A stretch of DNA of 45,653 bases from Novosphingobium sp. (GTDB taxonomy: Bacteria > Pseudomonadota > Alphaproteobacteria > Sphingomonadales > Sphingomonadaceae): assembly GCA_020848655.1 (NCBI GenBank), contig JADLHU010000019.1, forward strand, positions 1-45,653, given 5' to 3'. The notes beneath the pieces were generated by a model, which worked only from the letters and a program-made list of their open reading frames with translations, made no database searches and had not been told where the DNA came from. The first letter of the stretch is position 1, and each line of letters opens with the position of its first letter. The translations under genes were made by a program, and so were the position numbers. Below, piece after piece: positions 17,028 through 26,334 of this stretch.

Positions 17028-19795
17028 GCGGGGTCGCCGATCTCGACCGGCGGTTGCAGGAACTGCACGTCCGCACCGCCGAAACCCCGCTGTTCAACCC
17101 GGTGTTCCAGCTTGGCCTAGAACTGTCGCGCCAGTTGGAAAGCGGCGCGATGACGCTCGACACCGTCGATGCGCTGGTCGCGGAACTGGAATGCGAAGGG
17201 CTGCGCGCCCGTGCCGCCAAGCTGAACCGGCTGGTCGCCCCGCTCGATCCGGCGGAAAACGAGGCCTGCCTGCGCGCATTGGCCGACGAGGACGATTTCA
17301 CCGCGTTCGCCGCGCGCTGGCAGCGCCCGGCGGCGCACATCGTCTTCACCGCGCACCCCACCTTCTTGCTGACCAAGGCACAGTCGGTGGCCGTCGCCGG
17401 TTCCGCTTCTTCGGGAGACATCAGCGAAAGCGCGGTGTGCATCGCGCCGCACCCGCGCGACACGATCTCGCTCGACACCGAGCACGAAGCGGCGATCGCC
17501 GCCATGGCGCGCGGCCAGGCGGCGCGCGATCGCATCACCGGGCTGCTGCTCGACATTGCCGCGGCGCGCTGGCCGAAGCGCTGGCGCAGCCTGCAACCGC
17601 TGCCGGTGCGCTTCGCCACCTGGGTCGGCTATGACATGGATGGGCGCACCGATATCGGCTGGGCCACATCGATCCGCTATCGCCTGATCGAAAAGGCGCG
17701 CCGGCTGGCCGGCTATGCGCAAAGCCTGGCCACCGTCGCCCCCGCCGTGGCCGAACGGCTGGCCCGCGCCGGACAGCGCACGCAGGACATGGCGGCGATC
17801 TTCGGTGAAGAGCTGACTGATCCGGCCGCCGTCTCCGCCGCCGCCGACCAGTTGACCGCCGATCACCCCGATCGCCTGGTCAGCCTGACGCCCGTGATCG
17901 CCGAACTGGAAGCCGAAGCGCGCGACGCCGATCAGGAAACCGCGCGCGCACTGCTCGTCGTTGCCGCGTCGATGCGCGCCGATGGACTGGGCATGGGCTG
18001 GATTCACTTCCGCGTGAACAGTTCGCAGCTCCAGAACGCCATCCGCCGCCGCATCGATCCCGAAGGCAAGCTCGATCTCGGCAGCCAGGCGGCGTTGGTG
18101 CAGATGCGCGAACTGCTCGCCGCCGCAAAGCCGCTGCGTTCCAACTTCGCGGCGCTGGCGATCGAAAACAGCACCGCCGTGCGCCAGTTCCTCGCCATGG
18201 CGCAGATCCTCGCCCATATCGATGCCGACACGCCGATCCGCATGCTGGTGGCGGAATGCGAGCAGCCGACGACCGTGCTCGCCGCGCTGTATTTCGCGCG
18301 TCTGTTCGGGATCGAGCACAAGGTCGACGTCTCGCCACTGTTCGAGACGGAAAGCGCGCTGGAACACGGCGGCCGCTTCCTCGATGCGGTGCTGGCCGAA
18401 GAGGCCTATCGCGAATATGCGCGCAAGCGCGGGCGCGTTTCGATCCAGACCGGGTTTTCGGACGCCGGCCGCTTCGTCGGCCAGTTGCCCGCCGCGCTGG
18501 CTATCGAACGGCTCCAGGGCCGGCTGGCCGAAGCGATGGTGGCCAACGGACTGACCGACGTATCCGCGCTGATCTTCAACACCCACGGCGAAAGCATGGG
18601 GCGCGGCGCGCATCCCGCCAGCTTTGCCGATCGACTGGCCTGGCCGCTGTCCCCCTGGGCGCGGCGGCGCTTCGTGCGCGCGGGCATCCGGCTGGAACCC
18701 GAAGTCAGCTTCCAGGGCGGCGATGGCTATCTGTTCTTCGGATCGCCCCAACTGGCGCTGGCCACGCTGACCCGCTTTGCCGAAATGCCGCCGTGGCTGG
18801 CCGATCCGCAAGCGCCGACCGATCCGTTCTACCGGCGCACCGACCTCAGCCTCGATTTCTACCGCGCCATCCGCCGCGTGCAGCAGGAACATCTTGCCAG
18901 CGCCACTTATTCGCGCGCGGTGACCGCGTTCGGGCTGGGCATGCTGAACGACACCGGATCGCGCAAGTCGCGCCGTCAATCGGATCTGGCGGCCGACCGC
19001 TCGATGAGCCTGCGCCAGATCCGCGCCATCCCGCACAACGCCGTGCTCCAGCAGCTTGGCTATCCGGTGAACGTGATCGCCGGGGTGGGCACCGCCGCCG
19101 AAGGCAACCGCGAGGAAATCGCCGCGCTGCTGCGCGAAAGCCCGCGCGGGGCGCAACTGGTGCGGCTGGTGCGCGCCGCCAACGCGCTGGCCAGCATCAA
19201 GACCGTGGCGGCCTTTGGCGAACTGTTCAATTCCGCCTACTGGGCCACGCGCCCCTATCGCGGCGACGAGCAGCACATCGCCGACGCCTGCCTGACGCTG
19301 GCCGAGCATCTGACGCGCGACGACCGCGCCGGGGTGTTCCGCCGCCTCGCCTCGCGGCTGCGGGTCGATTCGCTCAAGCTGCACCGCCTGCTGGCACTGA
19401 TCCCGGACGATTCCCCCCTGCCCGATCGCGAGCAGACCCGGCGCAGCCTGGGTGTGTTGCAGGCGCTGCGACTGGCGCTGCTCAAGCACATCTTCCTGCG
19501 CGCGGTATCCGCCCCGCCCTTCAGCCGCGCCAACGACATCAGCCGCGATGACGTGATCGAGATGGTGTTCACGCTGCGCATCGACGAAGCGCTGGCGCAA
19601 TTGCGGCGCGCCTTCCCGATCTCGTTCCCCTCGATCGACGATTTCTCGGTCAGCGAACCGTCCGATTATCCCGACGAAGGCGCAACCGGATATGCCACGA
19701 TCCACCGCGATTTCATCGATCCCATCGCCCGTGCGCAAGCGCTGGCGTTGCGCATCGCCACGGCCATCGCCAACGAATTCGGCGCGCATGGATAG
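17024..19795 (+). CDS. Divergent phosphoenolpyruvate carboxylase-like protein
   Basis: A 923-residue protein with the size and motif order of PEP carboxylase but several substitutions at catalytic motifs (aligned by eye). TAHPT near residue 111 keeps the histidine, but the usual following glutamate is Phe. The GGDRDGNP motif reads GYDMDGRT (~205-213). The GYSDSxKDGG motif reads TGFSDAGRFVG (~472-483). The FHGRGGSVGRGG loop reads FNTHGESMGRGA (~517-528), losing His and one Arg while keeping GRG. RAIPW reads RAIPH (~667), without the downstream TQNR. It is coupled to eda by a four-base overlap, so it belongs to the ED operon. PEP carboxylation feeding oxaloacetate is plausible, but activity is uncertain; a regulatory or altered role cannot be excluded. 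Confidence 0.78.
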   Translation: MSGVADLDRRLQELHVRTAETPLFNPVFQLGLELSRQLESGAMTLDTVDALVAELECEGLRARAAKLNRLVAPLDPAENEACLRALADEDDFTAFAARWQRPAAHIVFTAHPTFLLTKAQSVAVAGSASSGDISESAVCIAPHPRDTISLDTEHEAAIAAMARGQAARDRITGLLLDIAAARWPKRWRSLQPLPVRFATWVGYDMDGRTDIGWATSIRYRLIEKARRLAGYAQSLATVAPAVAERLARAGQRTQDMAAIFGEELTDPAAVSAAADQLTADHPDRLVSLTPVIAELEAEARDADQETARALLVVAASMRADGLGMGWIHFRVNSSQLQNAIRRRIDPEGKLDLGSQAALVQMRELLAAAKPLRSNFAALAIENSTAVRQFLAMAQILAHIDADTPIRMLVAECEQPTTVLAALYFARLFGIEHKVDVSPLFETESALEHGGRFLDAVLAEEAYREYARKRGRVSIQTGFSDAGRFVGQLPAALAIERLQGRLAEAMVANGLTDVSALIFNTHGESMGRGAHPASFADRLAWPLSPWARRRFVRAGIRLEPEVSFQGGDGYLFFGSPQLALATLTRFAEMPPWLADPQAPTDPFYRRTDLSLDFYRAIRRVQQEHLASATYSRAVTAFGLGMLNDTGSRKSRRQSDLAADRSMSLRQIRAIPHNAVLQQLGYPVNVIAGVGTAAEGNREEIAALLRESPRGAQLVRLVRAANALASIKTVAAFGELFNSAYWATRPYRGDEQHIADACLTLAEHLTRDDRAGVFRRLASRLRVDSLKLHRLLALIPDDSPLPDREQTRRSLGVLQALRLALLKHIFLRAVSAPPFSRANDISRDDVIEMVFTLRIDEALAQLRRAFPISFPSIDDFSVSEPSDYPDEGATGYATIHRDFIDPIARAQALALRIATAIANEFGAHG

Positions 19796-19949
19796 GGCGC
19801 TTCGGCAAAAAATGCGCCACCCGGCCGCGTTTCGTGTTAACCTTTGCTTTGCGGCGAGTCTCTAACCGGGACGGCCGTGACGTCGCTCTGTTCAAAGGTG
19901 CGGCGATTCGGGACAAAGGCAATCTGTCCAGATCCCGGTGAGGCGTGCG

Positions 19950-20657
19950 ATGCGAAGTCTGTCTAACGGACGTAAACTGCTGGCCGGGGCCGTTGTCGGC
20001 CTCGTCGCCATTGCGGGCGTTCTTATCGCCGCCGATCCGCCCGCCCGCTCGCAACCCGCGCCGCAGGCCGCCGCCACGCCCGCCGTCGCGCAGGCTGCCG
20101 GCCAGCCGCTCTACACGCCGCCCGCCCTCGCTGGCGCGACAGCGCCGGTGCCGGCACAATCGCAGGCACAGGCCCCCGCGCCCGGCGCCGGCGAACCTTT
20201 CGTGATCAAGCGCATCCTGCCGATCAGCGGCCCGATCCGCTATGGCGACTGGCACTGGGACGAAGCCAACGTGCCCGCCGGGCCGATCGTCGTCACCGTC
20301 GATCTCGATGCGCGGGTGATTTCGGTGTTTCGGGGCGGCTATGAAATCGGCGCGTCGGCGGTGCTGCTGGGCACCGAAGAAAAACCCACGCCCACTGGCG
20401 TCTTCCCGATCACGCAGAAGGCGCGGCACCACGTTTCCAATCTTTATGACGCGCCGATGCCTTACATGCAGCGGCTGACGAACGACGGAATCACCCTCCA
20501 CGCCACCAAGGTGGAATGGGGCTATGCCAGTCACGGTTGCATCGGCATGCCCGAAGCCTTCGCCAAGAAGGTCTTCGATGTGACAAAGCTGGGCGACCGG
20601 GTGTTCATTACTCGCGGCAAAATGGTAGGATTGGGAGATTCACTGGTCGATTCTTGA
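19950..20657 (+). CDS. L,D-transpeptidase (YkuD domain), secreted
   Basis: Cell-wall enzyme that forms 3-3 peptidoglycan crosslinks or attaches proteins to peptidoglycan. It has 235 residues: an N-terminal membrane/signal segment (LLAGAVVGLVAIAGVLIAA), a proline-alanine-rich linker to about residue 85, then a YkuD domain. The catalytic motif is HATKVEWGYASHGCIGMP with the active Cys; Gly and Met follow where many family members have Arg/Asn-Leu. The ATG at 19950 has TGAGG about seven bases upstream; a GTG at 19938 is the alternative. It is monocistronic and converges on tilS across a palindromic element. Confidence 0.88.
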   Translation: MRSLSNGRKLLAGAVVGLVAIAGVLIAADPPARSQPAPQAAATPAVAQAAGQPLYTPPALAGATAPVPAQSQAQAPAPGAGEPFVIKRILPISGPIRYGDWHWDEANVPAGPIVVTVDLDARVISVFRGGYEIGASAVLLGTEEKPTPTGVFPITQKARHHVSNLYDAPMPYMQRLTNDGITLHATKVEWGYASHGCIGMPEAFAKKVFDVTKLGDRVFITRGKMVGLGDSLVDS

Positions 20658-20700
20658 CCCCAAATGGCGCATCCTGCTGTATCAGTACCGGTAGTCCGGC

Positions 20701-20811
20701 CGCTCCCTGTAGCTCGGGCTAACGTCCAGCCGAAAGGCTGGAAGACCGGGGAAGCAATCCAGGGTATTACGGGCCGCCCTGGATTGCTTCGCCCGGTCAT
20801 AAGAGGGAGCG
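20701..20811. repeat. Palindromic element with possible three-way-junction fold
   Basis: An outer pair CGCTCCCT/AGGGAGCG (20701-20708 with 20804-20811) encloses two hairpins. The first is CCAGCC-GAAA-GGCTGG (20726-20741), capped by a GNRA tetraloop. The second is a 21-bp stem (20744-20764 with 20777-20798, one bulged G) around a 12-base loop. The AAGCAATCCAGG core of the long stem resembles REP-like palindromes dispersed in some alphaproteobacterial genomes. It lies between convergent genes and lacks a T-run. A repeat, a bidirectional terminator or a structured RNA are all possible. Confidence 0.7.
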
Positions 20812-20853
20812 TTCATCAGCCCCTGAATCCTGCGCTCCTGAACCCTGCACTCG

Positions 20854-21828
20854 TCAATCCTTGGGCGGCCGCCGCTTCGGCGCGGGGGTGAACGTCCAGC
20901 CATCGAACGATGGGCGCGCCACCAGATTGCCGATCGAACACGTCTGCCCCGCCACCAGCCCGGCAAACAGGCGCGCCACGGCGCTGCCGCGCGGTTCCTC
21001 GCCATCAAGCCGCGCAACCACCCGCGCCAGCACGCGCACGGCCACCGCGCGCGGTGCCTGCGGGCGATAGATCATCGCCGGTCCCTCGGTGCGGACCGCT
21101 TCGCGCCATTCGCGATGCGCCGCCCAATCCAGCGCGGCATCGGCATCGGCCAGGTGTGACGCGCTTTCCGCGATCGCCTCGATATCCAGCCACTCGGCAT
21201 CGCGCAGCGCCTTGCGCAGCCGGGCGCGGTCAAACCGGTCGTCGCTGTTGCTGGGGTCCTGCGCCGCGACAATTCCCGCCTCGTCGACGATCGCCGCCAG
21301 TTCCGCGCGCCGCCAGCCCAGCAGCGGCCGCAGCAGGGGGATCTCGCTATCGGGCACCGTGCCGCGCGCGCGGGTGCCCGCCAGGCCGGCCACGCCGCTG
21401 GCCCGGTTCAGCCGCAGCAGCAGCGTTTCGGCCTGATCGTCGGCATGGTGGGCAGTGACCAGCGCCGCCAGCCCGCGTGCCTCGATCCACTGGGCCAGCG
21501 CCCCATAGCGGGCGCGCCGCGCCTCCGCCTGGACATTGCCAGGGGCCACTGCAACGGCGAGCGTGCTGTGCGGCACGCCCAGGCTTTCGCACAGATGCGC
21601 CACCTCGGCCGCCTCGGCCGCGCTGGCGGCGCGCAGGCGATGATCGACGGTCGCCACTTCCACGCGCCCGGGCAGCGCAGACGCCGCCAACAGCAGCAGG
21701 GCCAAGCTATCGGGTCCGCCCGAAACGGCCAACCCCAGCCGTGCCTGCGGATCGCGCCGTCCTTCGGGCCACAGCGTGTCGAGCGCCACGGCGAAGCGTT
21801 CGCTCAGGACTGTCGCCCGCAGCGGCAT
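20854..21828 (-). CDS. tilS: tRNA(Ile)-lysidine synthase
   Basis: Attaches lysine to C34 of the CAU-anticodon isoleucine tRNA so that it reads AUA codons; essential in most bacteria. It has 324 residues with the N-type ATP pyrophosphatase P-loop AVSGGPDSLALLLLA near residue 34, the adjacent ATVDHRLRAAS, and VTAHHADDQAETLLLRLNRA. Length fits a short TilS lacking a full C-terminal tRNA-binding extension, as is common in alphaproteobacteria. It starts four bases after the stop of the CpoB-like gene, so it is probably cotranscribed with it. Confidence 0.94.
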   Translation of the reverse strand: MPLRATVLSERFAVALDTLWPEGRRDPQARLGLAVSGGPDSLALLLLAASALPGRVEVATVDHRLRAASAAEAAEVAHLCESLGVPHSTLAVAVAPGNVQAEARRARYGALAQWIEARGLAALVTAHHADDQAETLLLRLNRASGVAGLAGTRARGTVPDSEIPLLRPLLGWRRAELAAIVDEAGIVAAQDPSNSDDRFDRARLRKALRDAEWLDIEAIAESASHLADADAALDWAAHREWREAVRTEGPAMIYRPQAPRAVAVRVLARVVARLDGEEPRGSAVARLFAGLVAGQTCSIGNLVARPSFDGWTFTPAPKRRPPKD

Positions 21829-21832
21829 CGGA

Positions 21833-22879
21833 TCAGTTGCACTTCACCCGAGCGCGGGTGGCATCGTAAACGCTCTTCAGGCGGCTGACCGATTCTGCGG
21901 CATAGGTCTCGGAAAATTCGGCCAGCGCGATGCAGGCGCGATTGGTGTCCTTCAGCTCGGCCATGGCCACCGCCAGGTACAGCAGGCTATCCGAAGCGCG
22001 GGCGCCGGTCTTGTCGGTCTGGAAGTTCTGGAGGAACCAGGTTGCCGCCTCGCGCGGCTTGCCATCATCAAGGAAGGCGCGGCCCAGCAGGTTGCGGCCA
22101 TAGCTGATCCGCGAATGGCGCGGATATTTATCGACATAGAGCTTCAGTTGCTGCTGCGCTTCGGGGAAGAACTTGGCCTCCCACAGGCGGAAGCCATAGC
22201 TGTATTCATCATCCCCGGCGTCGGCCGTCTGCGGCTTTTCGATGGCGCGCACGGCGGCCAGCCGCTGCGCCGAAGGGCCGGTGGCGGGCGTGGTCGCGGG
22301 GCGGACGGCAGGGGGCCTCGGCGGCGGGGTGACCACGGCGGGCTTCGGCGCGGAGGCGCCGCCGGTCATCGCGTTGAGATTGGTTTGTGGCGCGGGCGTG
22401 GGCGTAGGCGTTGCCGCGGCGGGCGGCACCAGCGGGACCGGCGCACCCGCAGCATCGGCAGGCGGACCGGCAACGGCAGGAGCCGCGCCGATACCCAAAC
22501 GGGTTTCGATCTGGCTCAGGCGATTGGCGTTCTGTTCGCTTTGCGACGTGAGCCGGGCGATCTGCGCCTCGACCGATTCCATGCGGCTCAACAGGTCGGT
22601 CAGTGGCGTCGTGGCCGGCTGGCCGGGGGCCGGCGTGCCGTTGGCCGGGGCGGATTGGGTGATCTCGGGCTTGAACACCTTGCCGTCCGCGCCGGGGAAG
22701 ACCTGCCGCTGCAAGGCGCGCACTTCCGCCTCGATCCGGCGCAGCCGCGCTTCGGCCAGGGTATCCTGCGCGAAAGCCGGACCTGCCGTGCCGATCAGGA
22801 TCGCCCCGACCAGTATCGGCGCCAGCGCCGTCAATGTCGCCGCCCTTACCGGGCGCAAAGGCCGGAACCTGCTGTTCAT
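21833..22879 (-). CDS. CpoB/YbgF-like periplasmic TPR protein
   Basis: Exported protein of 348 residues. A signal peptide (LTALAPILVGAILIGTAGPAFA) is followed by an N-terminal coiled coil (ARLRRIEAEVRALQRQV and LLSRMESVEAQIARLTSQSE), a long alanine-proline-rich linker, and C-terminal tetratricopeptide repeats from about residue 225 (SYGFRLWEAKFFPEAQQQL). This architecture is that of CpoB (YbgF), which works with Tol-Pal and coordinates peptidoglycan synthesis with outer-membrane constriction at division. The usual tol-pal neighbours are not here; tilS follows by four bases and a RodZ-like gene precedes. The ATG at 22879 is chosen; a GTG at 22906 is possible. Confidence 0.85.
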   Translation of the reverse strand: MNSRFRPLRPVRAATLTALAPILVGAILIGTAGPAFAQDTLAEARLRRIEAEVRALQRQVFPGADGKVFKPEITQSAPANGTPAPGQPATTPLTDLLSRMESVEAQIARLTSQSEQNANRLSQIETRLGIGAAPAVAGPPADAAGAPVPLVPPAAATPTPTPAPQTNLNAMTGGASAPKPAVVTPPPRPPAVRPATTPATGPSAQRLAAVRAIEKPQTADAGDDEYSYGFRLWEAKFFPEAQQQLKLYVDKYPRHSRISYGRNLLGRAFLDDGKPREAATWFLQNFQTDKTGARASDSLLYLAVAMAELKDTNRACIALAEFSETYAAESVSRLKSVYDATRARVKCN

Positions 22880-23007
22880 CGCGTCATCTGCTCCACTGAT
22901 CACCAATCATCGCGGACGCCTGCCCAGAAGCCGGCGAAACCGCAGATTAACCATGTCTCCCACCATCGACGTGATTGCCGCACAACCGCGTGGCTGTCGA
23001 GTGCAAC

Positions 23008-23805
23008 CTATTGCGAAACAGTGGAGGCTTGCTCGGCCTGCGCCCCCGTCCCTTGGGCCGCTCCCTGGGCCGGCGCCGGAGTGGGGGCCTGCGGCTGGGC
23101 GGTGGGCGCAGCAGCGGGGGCCGGCGAAGCACTGGGACGCGGCGTCGGCGAAGGACGCGGTGTCGGCAAAGGATTGGGCCGGGGCGACGCCGTCGGCCGA
23201 ACTTGCACAGCCACGGGCCGGGCCTGCGGAGCCGGTCCGGACGCCATGGCAACGGGAACCGGCAGCGGCGCCACCGAGGCGGCGGCAATGGGCGCGCTGG
23301 CCACCGCCGAAGGCAACGGCGCCGGCACGGCGGCCGTCACCACCGGCGCGGCCGCTTCATCCTTCGTAAGGTCGGGCAGCGTTACCGCCGGGGTATAATA
23401 ACTGCGCCAGAACAGGAAGATGGCCAGGATCACCGCCACCACGCCCGCTGCCGCCAGCCAGGCCAGGCGCGGCGTGGGAATGCGCGCCGGATCGCCCGGC
23501 TCGAACGCCACGGCCGGGCGCACGTCATCATCGCCGGCATCCAGCCGGCCGCGCACCAGCCGCGCGATCTCGGCCTCGTCCAGTCCGACGGTGCGGGCAT
23601 AGGCGCGGGCGAAACCCACCGCATACGTGCTGCTGGCCAGGTCGTCGAAGCGATCTTCCTCGATCGCGCCAAGGTGGCGTTCGGCGATCTTGGTTCGCGC
23701 GGCAACGTCCGCCCGGCTTAGCCCGGCGGCTTCGCGCGCGACGCGCAGCCGCGCCCCCACGGAAAGCGGCGGCAGAGGTGCATCATATTGATCTTGTTCG
23801 GCCAT
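23008..23805 (-). CDS. RodZ-like helix-turn-helix membrane protein
   Basis: A 265-residue protein with an N-terminal HTH_25 domain (LRVAREAAGLSRADVAARTK and ERHLGAIEEDRFDDL), a single membrane segment at about residues 116-133 (LAWLAAAGVVAVILAIFLF), and a periplasmic tail rich in Pro, Ala, Ser and Thr. RodZ links MreB to the cell-wall elongation machinery and has this order, but here the folded C-terminal beta-domain appears to be missing. The tail is low-complexity throughout and ends AEQASTVSQ. It is followed by the CpoB-like gene after 128 bases. Family is clear; function as a full RodZ is uncertain. Confidence 0.82.
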   Translation of the reverse strand: MAEQDQYDAPLPPLSVGARLRVAREAAGLSRADVAARTKIAERHLGAIEEDRFDDLASSTYAVGFARAYARTVGLDEAEIARLVRGRLDAGDDDVRPAVAFEPGDPARIPTPRLAWLAAAGVVAVILAIFLFWRSYYTPAVTLPDLTKDEAAAPVVTAAVPAPLPSAVASAPIAAASVAPLPVPVAMASGPAPQARPVAVQVRPTASPRPNPLPTPRPSPTPRPSASPAPAAAPTAQPQAPTPAPAQGAAQGTGAQAEQASTVSQ

Positions 23806-23963
23806 CCCGGTCCCGTTCGGAAATGGAGGTGACTGACGTCCCGTTCCGGGAGCGAGACAAACGCTGCCCCGCCGGCAAAGTCAAGGTCGCCGCCCTTGCC
23901 TTTCGCCGGCCGGCGGGCAAGCCCCCTGCTAAGCGCCTGCGCCAGACGGCCTGCCGCGCGCGA

Positions 23964-26240
23964 TCAATCGCAGGAGATGCCGCGCGCGCAGGCCCAGTCC
24001 AGCAGCGCCGCGCGCAAGCTGGGCGGCGGCGCTGCCAGCCAGCCCGCCATCGCCTGGCCGATTTCCTCCAGATCGACGCGGCGCACCAGTTCCTTGATCG
24101 GGCCCACCGCCGCCGGCGTGATCGACAGCCGCCGAAGGCCGATCCCCATCAGCGCCAGCGCTTCCAGCCGGCGCCCGCCCATTTCGCCGCAGATCGTCAC
24201 ATCGACGCCGGTTCCCTCCAGGTTCAGCATCACCCGGCGCAGGAAGCGCAGGATCGACGGGCTGAGCCAGTCATACCGTTCGGCCAGCTTGGGATTGGCG
24301 CGATCGGCCGCGAAAAGGAACTGGGTGAGATCGTTGGTGCCGATCGACAGGAACGAAAGTTTGGGCGCCAGCACATCGAGCTGTTCGGCCAGCGCCGGCA
24401 CTTCCAGCATCGCGCCGAAGCGAATGGCTTCGGGCAGCACTTTCTTGCGGCTTTTCAGGAACGCCAACTGGCGATCGAACACGGCCTTGGCGGCATCGAA
24501 TTCCCACGGTTCCGACACCATCGGGAACATCACGTTCAGCGTGCGGCCCGCCGACGCTTCCAGCAGCGCGCGCGCCTGCGATTTCAGCAGGCCATCGCGT
24601 TCCAGCGCCACGCGCAGCGCGCGCCAGCCCATCGCCGGGTTCTCCTCTCCCGCGCCATCGTCGTGGCGCAAGTAGGGCAGCACCTTGTCGCCACCGATAT
24701 CGACGGTGCGGAACACCACGGGCTTGTCCCCCGCCGCTTCGAGCACATCGCGATAGAGCCGCGTCTGGCGTTCGCGCGCGGGCAGCGTGGCGGATACCAG
24801 GAACTGGAATTCGGTGCGAAACAGGCCGATGCCGTCGGCCCCGGTAAAGCCCAGGTTGGGAATATCATCCCGCAGGCCCGCGTTGATCATCACCGTGATG
24901 CGCGTGCCGTCGCGCGTGAACGGTTCGACATCGCGCAGCGCCGCATAAGCAGCCTGCCGTTCCCGGCTCTTGGCGAAGCGCGCCTCGAAGGCTTCGACCA
25001 TGACCGGCGCGGGGCGGACGGTGGCGGTGCCCTCGTCGCCATCGAGCAGGAGTTGATCGCCTTCGCGCACCAGGCCGCGCAGGCCTCGCACGCGGCCCAG
25101 CACCGGCACGCCCATCGCCCGCGCCACGATCACGACGTGCGCGGTAAGAGAGCCTTCTTCCAGGATCACGCCCTTCAGCCGGCGCCGGTCATATTCCAGC
25201 AGTTCGGCCGGGCCGAGATTGCGCGCGATCAGGATCGCATCGCCGCGCAGCCCCTTGGCGGCGGCCGTGCCGAGCTGGCCCGACACGATGCGCAGCAAAC
25301 GGTTCGACAGGTCTTCCAGATCGTGCATGCGATCGGCCAACCGCGGATCGTCGATCTGGCGCATTCGCATGCGGGTGCGCTGCTGGACGCGCTCGATCGC
25401 CGCCTCGGCGGTCAGCCCGGAATCGATCGCATCGTTGATACGCCGCGCCCAGCCTTCGTCGTAAGCGAACATGCGGTAGGTTTCGAGCACTTCCTCATGT
25501 TCGCCGCCCACGCCAAATTCGGCCTGGCTGGCCATGCGGTCGATCTGCTCGCGCATCTTGTCGAAGGCGTGATAAACCCGCTGGCGCTCGGCCTCGGTAT
25601 CCTCGGCCACGATGTGTTCGATGGTGACGCGCGGCTGGTGGTAGACGGCGATGCCGCTGGCCAGCCCCTTGACCAGCGTCAGCCCGCGCAGCAGTTCCGG
25701 CCCCGTCAGCGCCGACGACGCGCTGAGCGCGCTCTCATCGTCGACAAGGCCGGCGTTGCTGATCAGTTCGGACAATACCATCGCCACGGTCTGGAGCGCC
25801 TCGATCTCCACTTCCTCGTAGCGGCGCGGCTCGACATGCTGGACGCTGAGCACGCCCACGGCACGCTGGTGCCGCACGATCGGCACGCCGGCAAACGAGT
25901 GGAACTTTTCCTCGCCCGTTTCGGAACGATAGGAAAAGTCCGGGTGGGCCGCCGCTTCGGCCAGGTTCAGCGTTTCGGTCTTTTCGGCGATGGTGCCGAC
26001 AAGGCCTTCGCCCACCGCCATGCGGGTGACGTGGACGGCTTCCTGCGCCAGGCCGCGCGTCGCGAACAGTTCCAGCATGCCTTCGCGCAGCAGGTATATC
26101 GAACAGACTTCGCTATCGAGACCACGGCCGATCACTTCGACAACGGTGTTGAGCTTGGCCTGGGCATGGCTGCGCGAAGCCATCACCTCGTGCAGGCGGG
26201 TAAGGATCGTTCGGGCGGCGGCGGCGGCAACGCTGGTCAT
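23964..26240 (-). CDS. ptsP: Phosphoenolpyruvate-protein phosphotransferase PtsP (nitrogen PTS enzyme I)
   Basis: EI-Ntr takes phosphate from PEP and passes it to NPr and EIIA-Ntr, a regulatory chain rather than sugar transport. It has 758 residues. The N-terminal GAF domain covers about residues 20-160 (EVCSIYLLREGMLELFATRG, GVLSVQHVEPRRY). The phosphohistidine domain carries EGSLTAHVVIVARAMGVP with the active His near residue 367. The C-terminal PEP-binding barrel has GIGLFRTEFQFL, FRTVDIGGDKVLPYL, LSIGTNDLTQFLFAADR and TICGEMGGRR. No HPr/NPr or EIIA gene is in the window. It is a single gene or the head of a run into the RodZ-like gene (158-base gap). Confidence 0.95.
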   Translation of the reverse strand: MTSVAAAAARTILTRLHEVMASRSHAQAKLNTVVEVIGRGLDSEVCSIYLLREGMLELFATRGLAQEAVHVTRMAVGEGLVGTIAEKTETLNLAEAAAHPDFSYRSETGEEKFHSFAGVPIVRHQRAVGVLSVQHVEPRRYEEVEIEALQTVAMVLSELISNAGLVDDESALSASSALTGPELLRGLTLVKGLASGIAVYHQPRVTIEHIVAEDTEAERQRVYHAFDKMREQIDRMASQAEFGVGGEHEEVLETYRMFAYDEGWARRINDAIDSGLTAEAAIERVQQRTRMRMRQIDDPRLADRMHDLEDLSNRLLRIVSGQLGTAAAKGLRGDAILIARNLGPAELLEYDRRRLKGVILEEGSLTAHVVIVARAMGVPVLGRVRGLRGLVREGDQLLLDGDEGTATVRPAPVMVEAFEARFAKSRERQAAYAALRDVEPFTRDGTRITVMINAGLRDDIPNLGFTGADGIGLFRTEFQFLVSATLPARERQTRLYRDVLEAAGDKPVVFRTVDIGGDKVLPYLRHDDGAGEENPAMGWRALRVALERDGLLKSQARALLEASAGRTLNVMFPMVSEPWEFDAAKAVFDRQLAFLKSRKKVLPEAIRFGAMLEVPALAEQLDVLAPKLSFLSIGTNDLTQFLFAADRANPKLAERYDWLSPSILRFLRRVMLNLEGTGVDVTICGEMGGRRLEALALMGIGLRRLSITPAAVGPIKELVRRVDLEEIGQAMAGWLAAPPPSLRAALLDWACARGISCD

Positions 26241-26334
26241 GCGTCCCGACTAGCCCAAAGCCGGGCTTTTGGGAACGCATCGCGCGCCGCCGCGCGCATC
26301 CAATGTCGATTTAGGGTCGTATGCTGATCCGCGA

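Noticed and set aside
17117..19789. Minus-strand open frame of 890 codons opposite the PEPC-like gene
   Set aside because: Fully antisense, low-complexity His/Arg/Gly/Gln composition, no recognisable motif or ribosome site.
19830..19860. CtrA site (GTTAACC) upstream of the L,D-transpeptidase
   Set aside because: Only one half-site is present; the second TTAA at the required spacing is missing.
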